Shown here: positions 1-6,873 of the stretch, piece by piece
Numbering within the stretch: the first letter of the stretch is position 1
How the letters are laid out: each line of letters opens with the position of its first letter
Translations under genes and position numbers: made by a program
Notes under the pieces: model-generated
What the model was told of the DNA's origin: nothing
Databases searched by the model: none
What the model saw: the letters and a program-made list of their open reading frames with translations, nothing else
Assembly: GCA_035288405.1 (NCBI GenBank)
Contig: DATEAK010000074.1
Span: 1 to 8,074, forward strand
Direction: 5' to 3'
Source of the DNA: JACPSX01 sp035288405 [NCBI: bacterium]
GTDB taxonomy: Bacteria > JACPSX01
DNA: 8,074 nucleotides

Positions 1-62
1 GAAAAGACTGGATTCCGACTCCCCGATTACTACTTTCGGGGACAAGTTTCGCTGGAATGACA
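1..62. repeat. Nested palindromic intergenic repeat, type B copy 1
   Basis: An outer inverted repeat ATTCC (12-16) / GGAAT (54-58) encloses an inner one, TCCCCGA (20-26) / TCGGGGA (36-42). The same arrangement recurs at 3403-3463 with most bases kept, including the inner arms and the stretch between them. It resembles the simple GGATTCC..GGAAT palindrome at 3521-3542 with a second hairpin set into its loop. The unit may begin before the window. Confidence 0.75.
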
Positions 63-67
63 AAGGG

Positions 68-110
68 AAAATCCCCCCACATCCCCCCTTTGCAAAGGGG
101 GGGGATTTGA
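68..110. repeat. C/G-tract palindromic repeat, type C copy 1
   Basis: The core stem is CCCCCCTTT (83-91) / AAAGGGGGG (94-102), flanked by AAATCCCCCC on the left and GGGGATTTGA on the right. The same unit occurs at 3033-3071 and 3464-3514. As RNA it would form a strong hairpin in either direction. It lies just past the 3' end of the minus-strand oxidoreductase gene and could act as a transcript end or stability element; that role is inferred. Confidence 0.75.
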
Positions 111-127
111 GAGGAAGGGCGAAGTCA

Positions 128-170
128 CCCTCACCCTGCCCTCTCCCTCACGAGGGAGAGGGGATGACGG
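128..170. repeat. Palindromic repeat type A copy 1, overlapping the 3' end of the oxidoreductase gene
   Basis: A perfect 11-base inverted repeat CCCTCTCCCTC (139-149) / GAGGGAGAGGG (152-162) with a 2-base gap, preceded by CCCTCACCCT. Related copies lie at 3360-3400 (one stem mismatch) and 5351-5372 (10-base stem). This copy runs into the minus-strand coding sequence: the stop codon (148-150) and about the last six codons fall inside it. It is the first strong hairpin met at the end of that transcript, but no T-run follows, so a role as an intrinsic terminator is not shown. Confidence 0.8.
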
Positions 171-3006
171 GGACAAGGCCGGCTCCGGCAGCCCGGAGTT
201 CCTTTAAGATCTTCTTCTTCGTTGCCGGCAGATCATAAATCCTCACCCCGACTGCATCGTAGATGGCGTTAATGACTGCGGGCGTGACAGGAGCGGCTGC
301 TACCTCAGAGATTCCCTTGGCCCCATAAGGGCCACCTGGATCTTCGTCTTCAATGATGAGTGTGACGATTCCCGGTGTCTGATCGATCGTCGGAATTCGA
401 CATTGTTTTAAGTTTTTTGTAACGGGTATCCCATTTTTGAGTTCATAGCTTTCCGAAAGGGCATAACCCATCGCCATCAAGACGCTTCCTTCAATTTGGC
501 CTTCAATTTTTTGAGGGTTGATCACTTTTCCAACGTCCACTGCGGAGATTACCTGCTTTACCGCCACCTCGCCCGTTGATTCGTCGACCTCTACAATCGC
601 CACACTCGTGATGTACGTGTAGGCCGGATAATTCCGATACTCTTCCTTGTTGATCGGTATTTTGGGTGGATCAAAGCGATCCGGCCTACTGGCTGGTAAT
701 CCCTGAAAAGAAATCGGGAAGGTTTTCGGAGCAATGTAGGTGTATTCCGCCCGTATTGTTTCCCCTTTGGATGCCAACATGCGCCCGATCTCTTCAAAGG
801 TCGAAATCGGGCGTGACCCGTTGTTCTTGCGCATGACCCCATTCTTATCGACATCAAGCTCCGCGCAGGGTATGTTGAACTCCTGGGACGTCCTCTCAAG
901 AAGTTTCCTTTTGAATTCTCTAGCGGCCACAATGGCGGCGTTTCCCGAGCAATAGGTGGCCCTCTCACCGAAAACGCCACGAGCCGGAAGAACGAGATCA
1001 GTATCTCCGGTTATAATTTCCACCCTGTCCGGACTGATTCCTAATTCATGGGCAACCAACTGCACCATCGCCGTTCGGTTGCCTTGCCCCATATCCACCG
1101 TTGAAATATTCGCTCGAATCTTTCCCTCCCCTGTGAGCTGAATGATCGCTCCTCCATCATCCGTAATTCCCTTGCCTGCACCCACGTTCTTCACCACAGA
1201 AGCCACACCAATCCCTACTTTTTTCCCTGCTAAGGACGGAACAAGGGACGCAAGGGCCTTCTGGGCCGCCCTGATGGTCTCCTTAATAGACACACTGGCC
1301 CGCAGAATTTCCCCCGAGACCATGCTTTTCCCGATCTCAAGGCCGTTGATCAATCTCAATTCGAAAGGATCTACGTTGAGTTGCTTGGCCGCAATATCCA
1401 ATTGGGACTCTATCGCAAAAGCAACCTGAGTGAGTCCAAACCCTCTCATAGCCCCGCCGTTTGCGTTATTCGTAAAAACAGCTACCCCTTCAAGGTCAAC
1501 GTTCGGGATTGCATACGGGCCACCGGAAAAAATACTTGCCTGATCAAGGACAATAGGGCCTAGGTCGATATAGGGTCCTGTGTCTAATAGGATTTTGGCT
1601 TGATGCGCGATCATCTTTCCTTCTTTGGTAAATCCGGTTTTGTAATGGAGGCAGCTTGGGTGTTTCTTCGTGTGATATCGCAGGGATTCCTCTCGCGTCA
1701 ATTGAATCTTTACCGGCCGCTGAGTTCGCAGAGCGCCCAGGGCAAGAAGGGCCTGAGTGGTGATGGAATCTTTTCCACCAAACGCTCCGCCTAAAGGGGT
1801 GGCAATGACACGGATCTTTTCCTCGGGAACTCCCAACACATTCGCGACCTGAGTGCGAATTTCAAAAGGGCGCTGAGTAGGTGACCAGATACTGATTTTC
1901 CCATCCCCTGAAAGGGCCGCAACACCGGATTCAGGCTCAAGAAAAGCATGGTCGATGAAAGGCGTGGTATAATCCCTCTCCACGATCAGATCCGCCTCCG
2001 CGAAGGCTTTCTCCACATCCCCTATACGATGACGGAGTTGTCTCATTATATTCCCGTTCTCGTGCACGAGGGGAGCTCCAGGCCTAAGTGCTTCCTGGGG
2101 GGAAAAGACGCCTTTCAGTTTTCTGTATTCAACCGAAATCGCCTGACAAGCCTTTTGGGCTAGCTTCTCAGAATCCGCCACGACCAAGGCCACTGGATCG
2201 CCCAAGAACCTCACTTTCTTATCCGCCAGTACAGGCTGATCCGCCCCGAAATCCCCAAAACCGTTTTGGCCCGGAATATCTTTTGCCGTTAAAACCGCTC
2301 TTACCCCGTCCATTTTTTCCGCTCGGGAAGTATCAATCGACAAAATCTCCGCATGGGGATGTGCACTCCACAAGATCTTTCCGTACCCCATTCCCTCCAG
2401 AACCATATCGGCCGCAAATTTCAATTCTCCCCTCACCTTCAGAAACCCGTCGACATCGGGAATGGAAACGCCCAGATATTTGCCGTCCGGGGAGGGTGAA
2501 ACCGTAATGGATTTTGGATTCTGCCGACGATTGAGTAAATCCGAGGCCATGTTCACCGCATCAATGATCTTTACATACCCCGTACAGCGACAGAGATTAC
2601 CTTTTAATCCTTTCATAATCTCTGCTGGAGAAGGCGATGGTTTTTCCGCCAGAAGTGACTTCGTGGCCATGATCATTCCAGGGGTACAAAACCCACACTG
2701 GACCGCCGCCGTCGACACAAATGCCTCCTGAATCGGATGAAGACCTCCATCCACCGCAAGGCTCTCAATGGTCTCGATCTTCTTGCCGTCGAGCCTTGAA
2801 ACTTTCTGCAAACAGGCGTTTACCGCTTTCCCGTCGATCATGACCGTACAGGCGCCACAATGGCCCTGGCTGCAGCCGTCTTTCGTCCCTGTTAAATGCA
2901 AATCATCCCGGAGAAAGCGCGACAAAATAAGATCGGGGGGAACCTCCCTTTCTACCCATTGGCCATTGATCAGGAGTTTTACGTGCCGTTTACCTTTTTC
3001 TTTCAC
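148..3006 (-). CDS. Molybdenum hydroxylase (xanthine dehydrogenase / aldehyde oxidoreductase family), fused [2Fe-2S] and Mo-cofactor domains
   Basis: A cytoplasmic oxidoreductase predicted to hydroxylate an aldehyde, purine or other N-heterocycle with water as oxygen source. Visible in order: a plant-type ferredoxin domain with C45, C50, C53 and C65; a second [2Fe-2S] domain with C104, C107, C139 and C141 (QCGFCTPG, LCRCTGY); then the large molybdopterin region with HAFLEPE (353-359), GGAFGGKD (406-413), GGAMRGFG (517-524, conserved Arg521) and GAKGISE near the end, giving Glu901 as the likely catalytic base. Chain length and domain order match single-chain enzymes such as Desulfovibrio gigas Mop and the selenium-dependent xanthine dehydrogenase family. 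There is no FAD domain and no FAD-subunit gene nearby, so the electron acceptor is unknown. The start is GTG (3006-3004) with AAGGGA six bases upstream. The last residues are encoded inside a palindromic repeat. No XdhC/MobA-type maturation gene is in view. Family is certain; substrate is not determinable. Confidence 0.95.
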   Translation of the reverse strand: MKEKGKRHVKLLINGQWVEREVPPDLILSRFLRDDLHLTGTKDGCSQGHCGACTVMIDGKAVNACLQKVSRLDGKKIETIESLAVDGGLHPIQEAFVSTAAVQCGFCTPGMIMATKSLLAEKPSPSPAEIMKGLKGNLCRCTGYVKIIDAVNMASDLLNRRQNPKSITVSPSPDGKYLGVSIPDVDGFLKVRGELKFAADMVLEGMGYGKILWSAHPHAEILSIDTSRAEKMDGVRAVLTAKDIPGQNGFGDFGADQPVLADKKVRFLGDPVALVVADSEKLAQKACQAISVEYRKLKGVFSPQEALRPGAPLVHENGNIMRQLRHRIGDVEKAFAEADLIVERDYTTPFIDHAFLEPESGVAALSGDGKISIWSPTQRPFEIRTQVANVLGVPEEKIRVIATPLGGAFGGKDSITTQALLALGALRTQRPVKIQLTREESLRYHTKKHPSCLHYKTGFTKEGKMIAHQAKILLDTGPYIDLGPIVLDQASIFSGGPYAIPNVDLEGVAVFTNNANGGAMRGFGLTQVAFAIESQLDIAAKQLNVDPFELRLINGLEIGKSMVSGEILRASVSIKETIRAAQKALASLVPSLAGKKVGIGVASVVKNVGAGKGITDDGGAIIQLTGEGKIRANISTVDMGQGNRTAMVQLVAHELGISPDRVEIITGDTDLVLPARGVFGERATYCSGNAAIVAAREFKRKLLERTSQEFNIPCAELDVDKNGVMRKNNGSRPISTFEEIGRMLASKGETIRAEYTYIAPKTFPISFQGLPASRPDRFDPPKIPINKEEYRNYPAYTYITSVAIVEVDESTGEVAVKQVISAVDVGKVINPQKIEGQIEGSVLMAMGYALSESYELKNGIPVTKNLKQCRIPTIDQTPGIVTLIIEDEDPGGPYGAKGISEVAAAPVTPAVINAIYDAVGVRIYDLPATKKKILKELRAAGAGLVPVIPSPS

Positions 3007-3012
3007 CTTGTT

Positions 3013-3018
3013 TCCCTT
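3013..3018 (-). promoter_or_regulatory. Ribosome binding site for the GTG-started oxidoreductase
   Basis: On the minus strand AAGGGA precedes GTG by six bases. This supports the GTG at 3006 as the true start. The first ferredoxin cysteine then lies at residue 45, the normal distance for this family. Confidence 0.6.
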
Positions 3019-3032
3019 TCTTGATCCCTACT

Positions 3033-3071
3033 AAATCCCCCCTGACCCCCCTTTTCCAAAGGGGGGATTTT
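3033..3071. repeat. C/G-tract palindromic repeat, type C copy 2, in the leader of the oxidoreductase gene
   Basis: Stem CCCCCCTTT (3046-3054) / AAAGGGGGG (3058-3066), loop TCC, followed on the plus strand by ATTTTCTT. It sits only about 30 bases upstream of the GTG start at 3006, so any minus-strand transcript begun further out must cross it. On the plus strand the hairpin plus T-rich tail resembles a weak intrinsic terminator. Confidence 0.75.
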
Positions 3072-3328
3072 CTTGCGCCAGAGGTCATACATGCCGGCGA
3101 TACTATACGCGGCGATCTCCTTCACCATCACGCAGTTGAGAGAATCGCAACGTTGAAGCACGGGGGATTTGGGCTCCTCGGTGTCAATCCAGGGGAACTG
3201 TGCAAATGGCATGAGCAATTTCTCAGAAGCCGCTGAGCGAACTCTTACGAATGGTGTTCAATTCTGTAGCTGGATTGGTTGAATTATTAGAGCACAAATG
3301 GGAGGTGGGGTAAAGCGGGATTTCAAGA
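3072..3328. other. Spacer with no firm gene; possible gene debris on the minus strand
   Basis: About 250 bases between repeat units. On the minus strand a frame open from about 3256 down to the type C repeat has protein-like composition near its start (SEKLLMPFAQFPW, about 3186-3224). It faintly recalls the N-terminus of small DUF2442-like proteins, but the similarity stops there and the frame then runs into repeat C, which encodes a low-complexity Pro/Gly-rich tail. It has only a TTG as candidate start and no clear ribosome site. I read it as a possible remnant, not a gene. No convincing promoter for the oxidoreductase was found here. Confidence 0.3.
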
Positions 3329-3351
3329 GGGCGCAGCAAGCAGCGCCCCTA
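3329..3351. repeat. Palindromic repeat type E
   Basis: Inverted repeat GGGCGC (3329-3334) / GCGCCC (3343-3348) with an eight-base centre, followed by CTAC. This is a short intergenic palindrome of the kind dispersed in environmental genomes. Only one copy is in the window, so repeat status is inferred from form. Confidence 0.4.
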
Positions 3352-3359
3352 CATAAAAA

Positions 3360-3400
3360 CCCTCACCCTTTCCCTCTCCCTCTACGAGGGCGAGGGGAGT
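3360..3400. repeat. Palindromic repeat type A copy 2
   Basis: CCCTCACCCTTT then stem CCCTCTCCCTC (3372-3382) / GAGGGCGAGGG (3386-3396), with one mismatch against the perfect stem of copy 1 at 139-162. It starts a run of four adjacent units, A-B-C-D, through 3547. Confidence 0.7.
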
Positions 3401-3402
3401 CG

Positions 3403-3463
3403 AAAAAGACTGGATTCACGTCCCCGATTACTACCTTCGGGGACAAGCCTTGCGCGGGAATGA
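3403..3463. repeat. Nested palindromic repeat type B copy 2
   Basis: Same structure as positions 1-62: outer ATTC (3414-3417) / GAAT (3458-3461) and inner TCCCCGA (3421-3427) / TCGGGGA (3437-3443). The inner arms are identical to copy 1 and the loop differs by only one base. The second copy makes this a real repeated unit rather than chance. Confidence 0.75.
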
Positions 3464-3514
3464 TAAATCCCCTCTCATCCCCCCTTTAAAAAGGGGGGAC
3501 CGGGGGGGATTTGA
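3464..3514. repeat. C/G-tract palindromic repeat type C copy 3
   Basis: Core stem CCCCCCTTT (3479-3487) / AAAGGGGGG (3490-3498) inside AAATCCCC..GGGGATTTGA. This copy is longer than the other two, with an added ACCGGGGGGG arm that can pair with the outer C tract. It directly abuts unit B at its left and unit D at its right. Confidence 0.7.
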
Positions 3515-3518
3515 GTGA

Positions 3519-3547
3519 CTGGATTCCGGCTTTCGCCGGAATGACGG
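3519..3547. repeat. Simple palindromic repeat type D
   Basis: Perfect stem ATTCCGGC (3523-3530) / GCCGGAAT (3535-3542) with loop TTTC, flanked by CTGG and GACGG. It shares the ATTCC..GGAATGA frame with the type B units but has no inner hairpin. It is the last repeat before the plus-strand transporter gene. Confidence 0.7.
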
Positions 3548-3662
3548 AAATTGAATGTGGTATGCTTCGGGGTCAATCGAGCCCGGGTGCGCTGGAAAAC
3601 GCTGGGGTGTTGCGGATCGCACTCCGGCCGGGCCTGCAACGAAAGAAAAAAGCGCGATCGTA

Positions 3663-5072
3663 ATGGACAAACGATTCTCTCGCAGCTCCGTACTTCTGGT
3701 CATCGGGGTCAGCTCTTTCATGGGCGCGCTGGACATCGCCGTCGTCAACATCGTTCTCCCGGTGATTCAAAAGGACCTTTCCACCAGCGTGCGGGCCGTG
3801 CAGTGGATTTCCGTCGCCTTCCTGGTCACCGCCAGCGGATTGCTTCCTGTTTTTGGGCGCCTCGGTGATTTGTGGGGGCATCGCACGATTTTCCTGTGTG
3901 GGATCTTCGTCTTCACCCTGTTTACGCTTTTGTGCGGTCTCGCCCCGACCGTGGGCTGGCTGATCGTCTTCCGCGTCCTGCAGGCGGTGGGATCGGCCAT
4001 GGTGGTCTCTGTGGCCACGGCTCTCTTGATCCGGCACTTTCCCCCCGAGCATCGCGGCCGCGTCCTGGGCCTGCAGTTGACCATGACCTACCTCGGATTG
4101 ATTACCGGCCCCACTCTGGGCGGTCTCGCCGCTCAGTTCTGGAACTGGAGAGTGGCCTTCTGGATCAACGCACCGGTCGGGATCGCCCTTTTTCTCTCTG
4201 CATGGTGGGTGCTGCCCAAAGGCGTACACGGAGAGCGCGAGCGCTTCGACGTGGCCGGCGCCGTCATGCTGTTCACGGCGGTGGTCTCCGGATTGCTGGG
4301 GATCACGGGAGTCGGAGGGAGAGCGGGCGCCGGCGGTCAGGCCGGCCTTCTCCTCTTGGGTGTTCTTTCCGGAGTTTGTTTTGCGCGCCGCGAGTTGCGC
4401 CTGGAAAGCCGCGGGGAACCCGCCCTGATCCGTCTCTCCCTGTTCCGAAATACCGCCTTTTCCCTGAGCGCGGGAGTCGCCCTGGCCGGTTACACCTGTG
4501 AATATTTCGTCATCTTTCTCTCCCCGTTCTACCTGATGCGCGTGCTCGGCTTGTCGGGCGGCCTCGCCGGGCTTTTGCTCACGGCCAAGTCGGTGGTGAT
4601 GGTTTTCGTCGCACCCGTTTGCGGGAACTTGTCCGACCGCGTGGGTCCGCGGCCGCTCAGCCTGGCCGGCATGGGATGTTATGCGGCCTCCTTGACTTTG
4701 CAGGCACGGCTCACAGGCGAGAGCCCGCTCCTTTGGGTCGCAGCCTTGCTCATCCTCACCGGCATCGCCATCGGATTCTTTGTCTCCCCGAACAACAGCG
4801 CCATGATGGGCGCTGTCCCGCCCTCCGACCAGGGGGTGGCCTCCGCCGTCCTGGCTCTGGTGCGCAATCTGGGGATTGCCTTGGGGGTGGCGCTCTCGGG
4901 AACTTTTCTGGCCTTCCGCCCCGAGAGCGTGCTGGATGGTTTCCGTCTGGCGATGGTCTTCGGGGCCGGCATCGCGGTGGTCGGGGTGATCCTGTCCGCG
5001 TTTCAACAATCCGTCCCTGTGGGTGTGTTGAAAGGGACCGCCGACGCCGGGGATGAAGGAACGGGGCTATGA
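3663..5072 (+). CDS. MFS multidrug efflux transporter, DHA2 (14-helix, EmrB/QacA-like) family
   Basis: An inner-membrane proton-coupled exporter, probably of drugs or other toxic organic compounds. The 469-residue protein has helix-1 motif LDIAVVNIVLP (23-33), motif A GRLGDLWGHR (65-74), the motif B arginine at R104 (FRVLQAVGSAM), antiporter motif C GLITGPTLGG (145-154), a motif A-like GNLSDRVGPR in the second half, and SPNNSAMMGAVP typical of DHA2 members. The length suits 14 membrane segments. ATG at 3663 is chosen because it puts helix 1 directly after a short basic N-terminus. The frame is open back to 3555, but those 36 extra residues are not membrane-like and begin next to a repeat. The ribosome site is weak (purine-rich GAAAGAAAAAAG). 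Coding is clearly G+C-rich (40 of 60 at 4021-4080). No EmrA-like partner or TetR/MarR regulator is adjacent. The specific substrate cannot be told. Confidence 0.93.
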   Translation: MDKRFSRSSVLLVIGVSSFMGALDIAVVNIVLPVIQKDLSTSVRAVQWISVAFLVTASGLLPVFGRLGDLWGHRTIFLCGIFVFTLFTLLCGLAPTVGWLIVFRVLQAVGSAMVVSVATALLIRHFPPEHRGRVLGLQLTMTYLGLITGPTLGGLAAQFWNWRVAFWINAPVGIALFLSAWWVLPKGVHGERERFDVAGAVMLFTAVVSGLLGITGVGGRAGAGGQAGLLLLGVLSGVCFARRELRLESRGEPALIRLSLFRNTAFSLSAGVALAGYTCEYFVIFLSPFYLMRVLGLSGGLAGLLLTAKSVVMVFVAPVCGNLSDRVGPRPLSLAGMGCYAASLTLQARLTGESPLLWVAALLILTGIAIGFFVSPNNSAMMGAVPPSDQGVASAVLALVRNLGIALGVALSGTFLAFRPESVLDGFRLAMVFGAGIAVVGVILSAFQQSVPVGVLKGTADAGDEGTGL

Positions 5073-5350
5073 AGGAATCGTAGGGGAAAAACGGACTACT
5101 ACGACCCTATCTTCTCCTCGATTGATCATAGCGAAACTTCATACAGCCAGCATACATAGTTTACCTCTAAGGTACTGAAAGAGTAAGCATGGGCTGCGAT
5201 GCGAGTTAAGAGAAAAGAGTGGATTGGAGTCCGCTGATGATTCTCTTTTGTCTCCGAGTTACTGATACCGCCAAGCCGTTTCACGGCTTCCTGGGCGAAG
5301 CTCTCGTCCACGAGCTTGTCCACATCCTAGTTGTATTTGCGCACCATTGA
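5073..5350. other. Convergent spacer with tandem hairpins and an unrecognised broken reading frame
   Basis: This is the first part of the gap between the two converging transporter genes. Two hairpins lie close together: AAGCCGT (5273-5279) / ACGGCTT (5283-5289), and CTCGT (5303-5307) / ACGAG (5310-5314) extended by AAG/CTT. On the minus strand a 65-residue frame (5323-5126, GTG start) reads as plausible protein (VDESFAQEAVKRLGG..., ...FLLTRIAAHAYSF). It continues upstream past one in-frame TAG (5327-5329) to an ATG at 5347. I do not recognise the product. It may be a gene remnant or structured non-coding DNA. There is no T-run that would make a classical terminator for either transporter. 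Confidence 0.35.
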
Positions 5351-5372
5351 CCCTCTCCCTCAAGGGAGAGGG
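5351..5372. repeat. Palindromic repeat type A copy 3 (convergent gap hairpin)
   Basis: Perfect 10-base stem CCCTCTCCCT (5351-5360) / AGGGAGAGGG (5363-5372) separated by CA. It carries only the core of the type A repeat, without the CCCTCACCCT lead seen in the other copies. It lies about 50 bases past the 3' end of the minus-strand transporter and 280 past the plus-strand one, so it could serve as a transcript-end hairpin for the former. It lacks a T-run. Confidence 0.7.
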
Positions 5373-5421
5373 AAATGATGAAATGTTCAGAGGGGAAAGA
5401 GGACTGGACAAAGCGATACCT

Positions 5422-6873
5422 TCACTTTTGAGAGACCATCTTCTTCCCTCTGACGGCAGAGAAAAGGATCGCCAGGAAGGAAAGGCCGGCGGCGACTAGA
5501 AAACTTTGCTGAAAGGCGGTTACAAAGGGGATCGGATTCAGCGACCAGTGACTGTAGTCCATCCCCTTCGTGAGCTTTATATTGTGCTGGAAAAGGATCC
5601 CCGCAAAGAGAGCACCTGACAGAGCGATTCCGGTTGACCTGCCGATATTACTGATCGTCAGCAGCATTCCTGAGGCGACGCCCACTCTCTCTTTGGGCAC
5701 AGAACTGAATATGGCGTTATTGTTGGGCGAGTTGAACAGCCCCCAGCCGATCCCGGAGAGGATGAGGTAAGAGATGATCTGCACATAGGTCGAGGATTGG
5801 GAGAGGGTGCCGATCAAGAACTGGGCGACAAAAATCAAGAATGAGCCGAAGGTGCAGAGAGTCCTGGAACCAAATCTGTCCGAAAGCCGCCCTCCGATGG
5901 GAGCGAAAATCACGGTCGCGACCGAACTCCACATGATGATAAGGCCCACGTGCGTGGCGGAATACGAGAGAACTCCCTGCAGGTAAAAAGGGAGTAAGAA
6001 GCTGACCGCCCCCTGGGCGAGGGTTATCAATAACAAGCTGGAATTCGCGGCGGTGAATGCCCGCACGCGAAATAAATTGAGATACAGAATCGGCTCTGTG
6101 ACCTTCAGCTCAACGAGAATAAAAACCCCCATCGACACCGCAGAAAGTCCCAGAAGCCCTACGATGATGGGAGAACTCCATCCATAGTTCGATCCCTGAT
6201 TCAAGGCGAAGAGAAAGGAGACCAGGGTAACGATCAATAACAATGCTCCAGGGATATCAAAGTGTCTCTCCACTTTCTTGGTTACCGGTTCTCTCAGGAT
6301 GAAATAGGCCATGATAGTGGCCGCGATTCCGACTGGAAGGTTTACGTAAAACATCCATCTCCATCCGATGGAATCAATAATAAATCCACCTAAAGAAGGT
6401 CCCAACAAGGATCCTGTGTGGAAGGACATGGAGGAAAATCCGAGGGCCTTCCCTCGATCACCGCTGGTGAACGTGGAGGCGACAATGGCCTGACCGTTGG
6501 AAGCGATCAAGGCCCCTCCAATCGCCTGAACAATCCGGAAGAAAATAAGTTGACCCACACTGGCAGAGATTCCGCAAAAGGCGGAGCTGATGGTAAAGAG
6601 GGCAAAGCCTCCCGTGTAAAGATATTTTCTCCCGATCATATCCCCCAATTTACCGAGGAAAAGGGTCAACCCGATCAGAACCAGAAAATAAGATATAGTG
6701 GTCCATTGAATGGTAACAAGATCCGTTTTCAGAGCCAGGGCAATCGTCGGCAGAGATACCGCAATGATACGAGCATCCACTGCAACGATGAACTCGCCAA
6801 AGCAGACATTGAGTAACACCAGCCATTTATAGGTCTCTTGATTCTGAATGATCTTCCTTATCTCTTCCTTCAT
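5422..6873 (-). CDS. MFS multidrug efflux transporter, DHA2 (14-helix, EmrB-like) family
   Basis: A second inner-membrane drug:proton antiporter of 483 residues. Visible: helix-1 region VDARIIAVSLPTI (32-44), where VDAR and AVS replace the usual LDxT and VN; motif A GKLGDMIGRK (74-83); motif B arginine R113 (FFRIVQAIGGAL); motif C GSLLGPSLGG (154-163); a second-half motif A-like GRLSDRFGSR; and SPNNNAIFSSVP. ATG at 6873 is preferred: AAGGGA and AGGAAG lie just upstream and the basic N-terminus leads into helix 1. An in-frame ATG at 6969 would add 32 Pro/Trp-rich residues and has no ribosome site. The sequence differs strongly from the other transporter here and its coding is less G+C-rich (28 of 60 at 6241-6300), so the two are not a recent duplication. 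No partner adaptor or regulator gene adjoins it. Substrate unknown. Confidence 0.93.
   Translation of the reverse strand: MKEEIRKIIQNQETYKWLVLLNVCFGEFIVAVDARIIAVSLPTIALALKTDLVTIQWTTISYFLVLIGLTLFLGKLGDMIGRKYLYTGGFALFTISSAFCGISASVGQLIFFRIVQAIGGALIASNGQAIVASTFTSGDRGKALGFSSMSFHTGSLLGPSLGGFIIDSIGWRWMFYVNLPVGIAATIMAYFILREPVTKKVERHFDIPGALLLIVTLVSFLFALNQGSNYGWSSPIIVGLLGLSAVSMGVFILVELKVTEPILYLNLFRVRAFTAANSSLLLITLAQGAVSFLLPFYLQGVLSYSATHVGLIIMWSSVATVIFAPIGGRLSDRFGSRTLCTFGSFLIFVAQFLIGTLSQSSTYVQIISYLILSGIGWGLFNSPNNNAIFSSVPKERVGVASGMLLTISNIGRSTGIALSGALFAGILFQHNIKLTKGMDYSHWSLNPIPFVTAFQQSFLVAAGLSFLAILFSAVRGKKMVSQK

Noticed and set aside
1-170. Repeated palindromes as a CRISPR array
   Set aside because: Units differ in type and order, abut without regular spacers, and no cas gene is present.
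3298-3489. Small plus-strand frame across the repeat cluster
   Set aside because: Its sequence is almost wholly translated palindromic repeat (Pro/Leu/Arg-rich), with no independent support.
3555-3662. Longer N-terminus for the first transporter (frame open from 3555)
   Set aside because: The extra 36 residues are not membrane-like and start beside a repeat. The ATG at 3663 leads directly into helix 1.
3573-5009. A 478-codon open frame on the minus strand opposite the first transporter
   Set aside because: Its translation is rich in Gln, Gly, His and Asp with no membrane segments or motifs, and the plus strand encodes a clear MFS protein. It is an antisense artefact of G+C-rich coding.
5351-5372. 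Intrinsic terminator
   Set aside because: The stem is perfect, but neither strand has a following T-run, and the same stem occurs elsewhere as a repeat. Listed as a repeat instead.
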